Positions 57,880 through 64,000 of a stretch of 64,000 nt of DNA are shown here, one piece after another. The position numbers and the translations under genes are program-made. The DNA is taken from positions 116,676 through 180,675 of the forward strand of contig CAYJQC010000005.1 of NCBI GenBank assembly GCA_964372215.1. The letters are read 5' to 3'. The stretch is from DAIMFL01 sp964372215. GTDB lineage: Bacteria > Pseudomonadota > Alphaproteobacteria > Dongiales > Dongiaceae. Each line of letters opens with the position of its first letter. Within the stretch, counting starts at the first letter, position 1. Under the pieces are notes generated by a model. The model was given only the letters and a program-made list of their open reading frames with translations, did not search any database and had not been told where the DNA came from.

Positions 57880-58188
57880 ATGGCGGGCCGGGCGAGAGCA
57901 GGCGGCGGATCCCGGAGCCGCGGCGGCGCAAAGAGCCGGGAGGCGCCGCCGGGCGACCGCGAAATCCTGGTGGAGTTCCATCGGGTCGGCAACGCCGTGA
58001 AGGTGACGGCGGTGGACCCCGACAGCCTCACCGAGGTCAGTCTGGTCGGCGACCCCGCGATGGGCGAAGCGGCGCTGGCCCGGGCGGCGGTACGCAAGCT
58101 GCGCTACGTCCTGGGACGCCGGGCGGGCGCGGCCAAGTCGCCGCCCGAGGGCAAGCCCGGCGGCGGCCGCGGCGGCACGCTGGTCTGA
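57880..58188 (+). CDS. DUF6898-type small protein
   Basis: 102 residues. The core EILVEFHRVGNAVKVTAVDP followed by LTEVSLVGDPAMGEAALARA and RKLRYVL is a compact conserved block resembling DUF6898 of Rhodospirillales; the flanks are Arg/Gly/Ser-rich. GGGGCGG precedes ATG 57880, and the longer frame from 57784 overlaps the promoter gap. It ends 25 nt before the LivH-like gene, so may be the first gene of the liv operon. No function is known. Confidence 0.75.
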   Translation: MAGRARAGGGSRSRGGAKSREAPPGDREILVEFHRVGNAVKVTAVDPDSLTEVSLVGDPAMGEAALARAAVRKLRYVLGRRAGAAKSPPEGKPGGGRGGTLV

Positions 58189-58213
58189 TCGACGGCAAGG
58201 GGATGACGCCGCA

Positions 58214-59578
58214 ATGAAATGGCGCGTCGCGGTGCTGGCCGCGCTGCTGTGGCTCGCCGGCTCGGCCGGCGGCGACGCCCAGGACGCGCGGGGATCGCCG
58301 CCCGGCACCGAGGCGGCGGTCGAGATCTGCCACGCGCTGCTGCCGGGATTCGTGCGCTGGCCGCGCGACCTGACGGTCGCGATTCAGCCGGGCGGACCGG
58401 CGGACCCGACCGGAGTGCGGCTCGCCTGGCGTGCCGACGCGGCAGACGAGAGCGGTGGCGCCGGCTCGATCCTGTGCTGGTTCCTGCCGCTCGAAGAGAC
58501 CGCCGGCACCTGGCAAATCAGCGCCGTCGACAGCAGCCGCTACGGCACGCTCAGCCGCTACGACGTGCAGCAGCTCTACAAGCTGCTCAGGCTGCGCCCC
58601 GCGGATCCCGAGCGGGAGAAGATCGACACCAGCTCGCCGCTGACGCCCTGGCTCTATCTGCTGCAGCAGACCATCAACGCGGCCAGCCTGGGCGGGCTCT
58701 ATGCCCTGATCGCCGTCGGCTTCACGCTGATCTATGCCGGCGGCCGGGTCATCAATTTCGCGTTCGGCGAGATCTTCATGGTCGGGGCGTTCCTGGCGCT
58801 GCTCGGCTACGTGCTGCAGCGCGCCGGCGGGCCGATCGCCATCGCGCTGCTGTCGCCGGTCGCCGTGGTCGGGGTCTGCGCCATCCTGGGCTGGCTGCTG
58901 CACCGCCTGGTGTTCCGGCGGCTGGCCGGCGCCGGCCTGCTGCCGCCGCTGATCGCCGCCATCGGCCTGTCGATCGGGTTGCGCGAGATCATGCGCCTGC
59001 TGCAGGGGCCGAAGACCCGCTGGCTGCCGCCGATCGAGGGCTGGTCCTGGCCGCTGGTCGCCGGCCGCGGCTTCGACGTCTATGTGAGCGGCGGACATCT
59101 GGTGATCGCCGCGGCGACCGCGCTGGTCGCCCTGGCGCTGTGGCAGGTCGGACGCGTCACCCGGATCGGCCGCAGCTTCCGGGCGGCGGCCGACGACAGC
59201 ATCGCGGCGGCGCTCATGGGCGTCCCCACCGAGCGGCTGTTCGGCGCCACCTTCGCGCTCGGCGCGGCGCTCGCCGGGTTGGCTGGCGGGTTCGCCGCCT
59301 GGCACTACGGCCCGGTCGACTTCCACATGGGCACGGCCATGGGGCTGAAGGCGCTGACCGCGGCGATCATCGGCGGGATGGGCTCGGTGCCTGGCGCCTT
59401 CATCGGCGGCCTCGCGGTCGCGGCGGTGGAGGTCGGCGCGGCGGCGCTGGTGGGCGGCGCCTGGCGCGACATCACGGTCTTCGGGCTGCTGGTGCTGTTC
59501 CTGGTGTTCCGGCCGTACGGCCTGTTCGGCAGGGCCTACGACCCGTTCGGGAAGTCGGCGACGGAGCGCGGGCTGTAG
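58214..59578 (+). CDS. LivH-type permease with an N-terminal periplasmic domain
   Basis: 454 residues. A signal peptide (MKWRVAVLAALLWLAGSAGG, cleavage near DAQ) is followed by about 125 residues of soluble sequence with two cysteines (EICHALL, ILCWFLP), then a complete LivH permease from about residue 152: NAASLGGLYALIAVGFTLIY, GRVINFAFGEIFMVGAFLAL, and MGLKALTAAIIGGMGSVPGAF. The permease motif of ABC contact RAAADDSIAAALMGV is present. LivH alone is about 300 residues, so this is a fusion. A second LivH follows. Confidence 0.88.
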   Translation: MKWRVAVLAALLWLAGSAGGDAQDARGSPPGTEAAVEICHALLPGFVRWPRDLTVAIQPGGPADPTGVRLAWRADAADESGGAGSILCWFLPLEETAGTWQISAVDSSRYGTLSRYDVQQLYKLLRLRPADPEREKIDTSSPLTPWLYLLQQTINAASLGGLYALIAVGFTLIYAGGRVINFAFGEIFMVGAFLALLGYVLQRAGGPIAIALLSPVAVVGVCAILGWLLHRLVFRRLAGAGLLPPLIAAIGLSIGLREIMRLLQGPKTRWLPPIEGWSWPLVAGRGFDVYVSGGHLVIAAATALVALALWQVGRVTRIGRSFRAAADDSIAAALMGVPTERLFGATFALGAALAGLAGGFAAWHYGPVDFHMGTAMGLKALTAAIIGGMGSVPGAFIGGLAVAAVEVGAAALVGGAWRDITVFGLLVLFLVFRPYGLFGRAYDPFGKSATERGL

Positions 59579-59784
59579 GCGCGGCGCCAGCCGGATAGGA
59601 CTTGCCGGGGTTCGAGGGCTGGTCTACGTTCGCCGCAACGACAAGAGCGCGCGCGTGGGGCGTGCCAAACAGGGAAGGCCGGCCGGTCGGCAGCATCGCA
59701 ACTGCCTGCGGTGCAACGCCAGCCGCGCCCCAAGCAGGGGTGGCGGCGGCAAGTGCTGCTGCATCGGGCGGCCGCAAGGGCTGT

Positions 59785-60705
<921 letters not shown>

Positions 60706-60707
60706 CC

Positions 60708-62228
60708 ATGGCCGGTTTCGCCGCGGCCCTGACGCGCGAGCCGGGCTCGCTCGCCGGCCGCATGATCAAGGATGCCATCGTCACCGCGGTGGTGGTGTTC
60801 CTGCTGGCCAGCCAGCTGGTCGGGATCGAGACGATCGACAATCCCGCCGGGCTCGAGTTCGTCACCCGCTACGACGTCGTGTTCGCGGCGATGATCCTGG
60901 TCGTCGCCGGACGCGCCGGGCTGCAGCTCTTGCGTCACGGCATCGCGCTGCCGGTCCTGATCGTCGGCCTGGTGTTCGCCCTGGTGGTGTTCGCGACGCT
61001 GCTGTGGGGCGATGCGGATGGCGGGCATTTCCGCATCCTGCCGTTCGAGAGCGACGTCGTGCAGGCGATGTTCGCGGTCGCCGCGGTCGGCGTGGCGCTG
61101 CGCGCCGCCGCCGCGATGTCGGGCCGCCACCGCGCGCCGCAGAAGGTCTCGACCTGGGAGCGCATCGGCGCCGAGGCACATCGCCTGACGCCGTGGGGCG
61201 CGGCGCTGCTGATCGCGTTCGCGATCGCCCTGCCGATGATCTGGCCGGACCGGCGCACCGTCGACATCGCGATCCTGGTCGCGACCTATTGCATGCTTGG
61301 CTGGGGGCTCAACGTGGTGGTCGGGCTCGCCGGCCTGCTCGACCTCGGCTACGTCGCGTTCTATGCCGTCGGCGCGTACAGCTATGCGCTGTTCGCGCAT
61401 TACTTCGGCTGGTCGTTCTGGGCCTGCCTGCCGCTGGCCGGCGGGGTGGCGGCCTTCTTCGGGCTGATGCTCGGGTTTCCGGTGCTGCGATTGCGCGGCG
61501 ACTATCTCGCCATCGTGACGCTCGGTTTCGGCGAGATGATCCGCGTCATCCTGATCAACTGGTGGTGGTTCACCGGCGGTCCGGACGGCATCCGCGACGT
61601 GCCGCGGCCGTCGTTCTTCGGCTTGCCGTTCGATCGCAACGCCCCGGAGGGCGTCGAGACGTTCCACAGCTTCTTCGGCCTCGAATTCACCCCGCTGCAC
61701 CGGATCGTCTTTCTCTACTACATCATCCTGGTGCTGGCCCTGGTCACCTGCGCCTTTACCTATCGGCTGCGCCGGCTGCCGATCGGCCGTGCCTGGGAGG
61801 CGTTGCGAGAGGACGAGACGGCCTGCCGCGCGCTCGGCATCAATCCGCGCAACACCAAGCTGACCGCCTTCACCATCGGCGCCATGTTCGCGGGCTTCGG
61901 CGGCTCGTTCTTCGCCACCCGGCTGGGCTTCATCAGCCCCGAGAGCTTCACGTTCATCGAGTCCGCGGTGATCCTGGCGATCGTCGTGCTCGGCGGGCTG
62001 GGCAGCCAACTCGGCGTGGTGCTCGCGGCGGCCGTGCTGATCGGACTGCCCGAGGTGTTCCGCGAGCTCGCCGACTTCCGCATGCTGGCCTTCGGCGCCG
62101 GCATGGTGTTGATCATGATCTGGCGGCCGCGCGGCCTGCTCTCCCATCGCGAGCCCAGCGTGCTCCTGCACCCGAAGGGGAGCCGGGCCGGCGCGCCGCG
62201 CGTCGCCATGAGCGAGGGATCCGGGTGA
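60708..62228 (+). CDS. livM: Branched-chain amino-acid ABC transporter permease LivM
   Basis: 506 residues, longer than the usual 320-420 because of an N-terminal block of about 150 residues with three hydrophobic segments. The LivM core begins near residue 180: ATYCMLGWGLNVVVGLAGLL, DLGYVAFYAVGAYSYALFAH, RGDYLAIVTLGFGEMIRV, and ALREDETACRALGINPRNTK (ATPase contact), ending GGLGSQLGVVLAAAVLIGLP. The stop overlaps the livG ATG by 1 nt. Confidence 0.94.
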   Translation: MAGFAAALTREPGSLAGRMIKDAIVTAVVVFLLASQLVGIETIDNPAGLEFVTRYDVVFAAMILVVAGRAGLQLLRHGIALPVLIVGLVFALVVFATLLWGDADGGHFRILPFESDVVQAMFAVAAVGVALRAAAAMSGRHRAPQKVSTWERIGAEAHRLTPWGAALLIAFAIALPMIWPDRRTVDIAILVATYCMLGWGLNVVVGLAGLLDLGYVAFYAVGAYSYALFAHYFGWSFWACLPLAGGVAAFFGLMLGFPVLRLRGDYLAIVTLGFGEMIRVILINWWWFTGGPDGIRDVPRPSFFGLPFDRNAPEGVETFHSFFGLEFTPLHRIVFLYYIILVLALVTCAFTYRLRRLPIGRAWEALREDETACRALGINPRNTKLTAFTIGAMFAGFGGSFFATRLGFISPESFTFIESAVILAIVVLGGLGSQLGVVLAAAVLIGLPEVFRELADFRMLAFGAGMVLIMIWRPRGLLSHREPSVLLHPKGSRAGAPRVAMSEGSG

Positions 62229-63103
62229 TGGCGGCCGGAGATGGCACCCGGCCGCTCCTGGCGGTCGAACATCTGACGATGCGGTTCGGGGGGCTGGTGG
62301 CGGTGGACGACGTGTCGTTCACCGCGATGCAGTCGCAGATCACCGGCATCATCGGGCCGAACGGTGCCGGCAAGACCACGATGTTCAACTGCCTGACCGG
62401 ATTCTACAAGCCGACGGTGGGACGCTTGGCGCTGCACCATCGGGACGCGCTGATGCAGCTCGAGCAGATGGAAGGCTATCGGATCGCGCAGGTGGCCCGG
62501 GTCGCGCGCACCTTCCAGAACATCCGGCTGTTTCCGGCCATGTCCGTGCTCGAGAACCTGATCGTCGCGCAGCACAACAAACTGATGCGCGCCTCGGGCT
62601 ATACGCTGCTCGGCCTGTTCAATCTTCCGGTCTTCCGCAACGCCGAGCGCGCGGCAGTCGAAAAGGCGCGGCACTGGCTCGACAAGATCGGCCTGACCGA
62701 CGCCGCCGACACGGATGCCGGCGGCCTGCCCTATGGCGATCAGCGGCGGCTCGAGATCGCCCGCGCGATGTGCATCGACCCGGTTCTGCTCTGTCTCGAC
62801 GAGCCGGCTGCCGGACTCAACCACACCGAGTCGGGCGAGCTCAACGAGCTGCTGCTGTCGATCCGCGACGAGTTCGGCGTCGGCATCCTGCTGATCGAGC
62901 ACGACATGAGCGTGGTGATGAAGATATCCGACCACATCGTGGTGCTCGACTACGGCCGCAAGATCGCCGACGGCACGCCGGCCGAAGTGCGCGCCAACCC
63001 GGCGGTCATTCGCGCCTATCTCGGCGAAGAGGAGGATGAGGAGCTGCCGAGCATCGTCGCCCAGGACCTCGCGGGCGAGCAGCCGCCGGAGCGCCGTCCA
63101 TGA
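62228..63103 (+). CDS. livG: Branched-chain amino-acid ABC transporter ATPase LivG
   Basis: 291 residues. Walker A GIIGPNGAGKTTMFNCLTG, FQNIRLFPAMSVLENLIVAQ, signature variant GLPYGDQRRLEIARAM, Walker B LLCLDEPAAGLN and H-loop LIEHDMS are present. The signature reads PYGDQ rather than LSGGQ, as in LivG proteins generally. A short acidic C-terminal tail follows. Overlaps livM and livF at both ends, so translation is coupled. Confidence 0.94.
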   Translation: MAAGDGTRPLLAVEHLTMRFGGLVAVDDVSFTAMQSQITGIIGPNGAGKTTMFNCLTGFYKPTVGRLALHHRDALMQLEQMEGYRIAQVARVARTFQNIRLFPAMSVLENLIVAQHNKLMRASGYTLLGLFNLPVFRNAERAAVEKARHWLDKIGLTDAADTDAGGLPYGDQRRLEIARAMCIDPVLLCLDEPAAGLNHTESGELNELLLSIRDEFGVGILLIEHDMSVVMKISDHIVVLDYGRKIADGTPAEVRANPAVIRAYLGEEEDEELPSIVAQDLAGEQPPERRP

Positions 63104-63825
63104 GCGATCCGCTCCTCAGCATCCGCGGCGTGCACACCTATTACGGCCACATCGAGGCCCTCAAGGGCGTCGATGTCGACGTGCATGCCGGCGAGATCGT
63201 CACCCTGATCGGCGCGAACGGCGCCGGCAAGTCGACGCTGCTGATGACGATTTGCGGAAGCCCGCGGGCGCGCGCTGGCGAGATCCGCTTCGAAGGCGAG
63301 GACATCACGCGGCTGCCGACCTTCGAGATCATGCGGCGGAACATCGCGCAGTCGCCCGAGGGGCGCCGGATCTTTCCGCGCATGACCGTGCTCGAGAATC
63401 TCCAGATGGGAGCGATCACGGCGCAGCCGGGGCATTTCGACGACGACCTGGAACGCGTGTTCACGCTGTTCCCGATCCTCAAGAATCGCCAGAAGCAGCG
63501 CGGCGGCACGCTCTCCGGCGGCGAGCAGCAGATGTTGGCGATCGGCCGCGCGCTGATGAGCCGTCCGCGATTGCTGTTGCTCGACGAGCCCTCGCTGGGC
63601 CTGGCCCCGCTGCTGGTGAAGCAGATCTTCCGCGCCATCCGCTCGCTCAACGAGAAGGACGGACTGACCGTTTTCCTGGTCGAGCAGAATGCCTTTCATG
63701 CCCTCAAGCTCGCGCATCGCGGCTATGTGATGGTGAACGGCGTCATCACCTTGTTCGGCTCCGGGCGCGATTTGCTGAAACGTGACGACATCAAGTCGGC
63801 TTATCTGGAAGGCGGGCGGGCGTGA
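63100..63825 (+). CDS. livF: Branched-chain amino-acid ABC transporter ATPase LivF
   Basis: 241 residues. Opening LLSIRGVHTYYGHIEALKGV, Walker A LIGANGAGKSTLLMTICG, AQSPEGRRIFPRMTVLENLQ, signature GGTLSGGEQQMLAIGRALMS, Walker B LLLLDEPSLGLAP and VEQNA in the switch position are all typical of LivF. ATG overlaps the livG stop. With LivG it forms the nucleotide-binding pair; the operon so far lacks a binding-protein gene, which may lie beyond the right edge. Confidence 0.95.
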   Translation: MSDPLLSIRGVHTYYGHIEALKGVDVDVHAGEIVTLIGANGAGKSTLLMTICGSPRARAGEIRFEGEDITRLPTFEIMRRNIAQSPEGRRIFPRMTVLENLQMGAITAQPGHFDDDLERVFTLFPILKNRQKQRGGTLSGGEQQMLAIGRALMSRPRLLLLDEPSLGLAPLLVKQIFRAIRSLNEKDGLTVFLVEQNAFHALKLAHRGYVMVNGVITLFGSGRDLLKRDDIKSAYLEGGRA

Positions 63826-63826
63826 G

Positions 63827-64000
63827 ATGAGTGAATTCATGGGCGAGCTTTACGCCACCGAAACCTGGGTGCAGATCCTGTTCGTCACCGCGCTGATCGG
63901 CGGCGGCGCGGCCTGGCTCTCCGGGCGCGCGATCGCCGGAACTTGGCGGCCGTGGTGGCAGGCGGCCGGCTATATGCTGCTGCTCGGCGCGGCCGTGCGT
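63827..64000 (+). CDS. DUF6867-type small membrane protein (partial, runs off right edge)
   Basis: 58 codons visible: MSEFMGELYATETWVQILFV, then TALIGGGAAWLSGRAIAGTW and a second hydrophobic start (AAGYMLLLGAAVR). Two transmembrane segments are likely. It resembles DUF6867 proteins that sit directly after livF in alphaproteobacteria. ATG is 1 nt past the livF stop, so it belongs to the operon. Function unknown. Confidence 0.78.
   Translation, partial: MSEFMGELYATETWVQILFVTALIGGGAAWLSGRAIAGTWRPWWQAAGYMLLLGAAVR

Noticed and set aside
59602..59784. 61-residue N-terminal extension of LivH
   Set aside because: Ala/Gly-rich, not permease-like; MDLFVQLFINGL at 59785 is the normal start.

Overview
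The window is GC-rich chromosomal DNA from an alphaproteobacterium, most likely of the Rhodospirillales/Geminicoccales type. The lineage call rests on three things: the housekeeping order folK-rpoZ-rsh-acpS-lepB-rnc-era-recO-parC, an Mg-type HemB lacking the zinc cysteines, and small families such as DUF6898, DUF6867, DUF1036 and an LdtR-like MarR regulator. This is recognition from sequence, not a database search. No rRNA, tRNA, CRISPR array, transposase or replication origin was seen.

Layout. 1-20.7 kb is a core block: a soluble lytic transglycosylase (partial), dapA-smpB, a NYN nuclease/uracil-DNA glycosylase pair, folK, rpoZ, the (p)ppGpp enzyme, DUF2062-acpS, lepB-rnc-era, recO and parC. 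It is interrupted by a damaged repeat tract, a phoD remnant and a cupin (11.3-12.4 kb), and by a D-amino-acid dehydrogenase, a phage-type muramidase and two secreted unknown proteins (13.2-18.2 kb). 20.7-24.3 kb is a TRAP transporter. 24.4-28 kb holds bpt, an RDD protein and motAB. 28-34.5 kb holds reverse transsulfuration (CBS plus cystathionine gamma-lyase type), threonine dehydratase and a penicillin acylase. 34.6-41 kb holds an ornithine-decarboxylase type enzyme, an EamA exporter, two alpha/beta hydrolases, a guanidino-modifying enzyme and hemB. 41-48.4 kb holds a 1082-residue class III cyclase/AAA/TPR protein, a MoaD-like plus beta-propeller pair, and a three-gene ABC exporter. 48.6-50.8 kb is a methionine operon (OsmC-metY). 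50.9-57.7 kb holds DUF1036 and LdtR-like genes facing apart, an enolase-superfamily dehydratase, an iron alcohol dehydrogenase, a LysE exporter, an orphan LuxR response regulator and glutaryl-CoA dehydrogenase. 57.9-64 kb is a branched-chain amino-acid ABC transporter operon bracketed by two small orphan families.

The most notable signal is non-coding. Upstream of the OsmC-metY operon, on the minus strand, there is a near-consensus promoter, a SAM-II riboswitch aptamer starting about at the predicted transcript start, an intrinsic terminator, and then a second SAM-II aptamer before the first gene. This makes a tandem SAM-II arrangement separated by a terminator. Other items worth checking are the translationally coupled ubiquitin-like/beta-propeller pair, the two-gene secreted operon with an internal duplication, and the LivH paralogue carrying an extra periplasmic N-terminal region.
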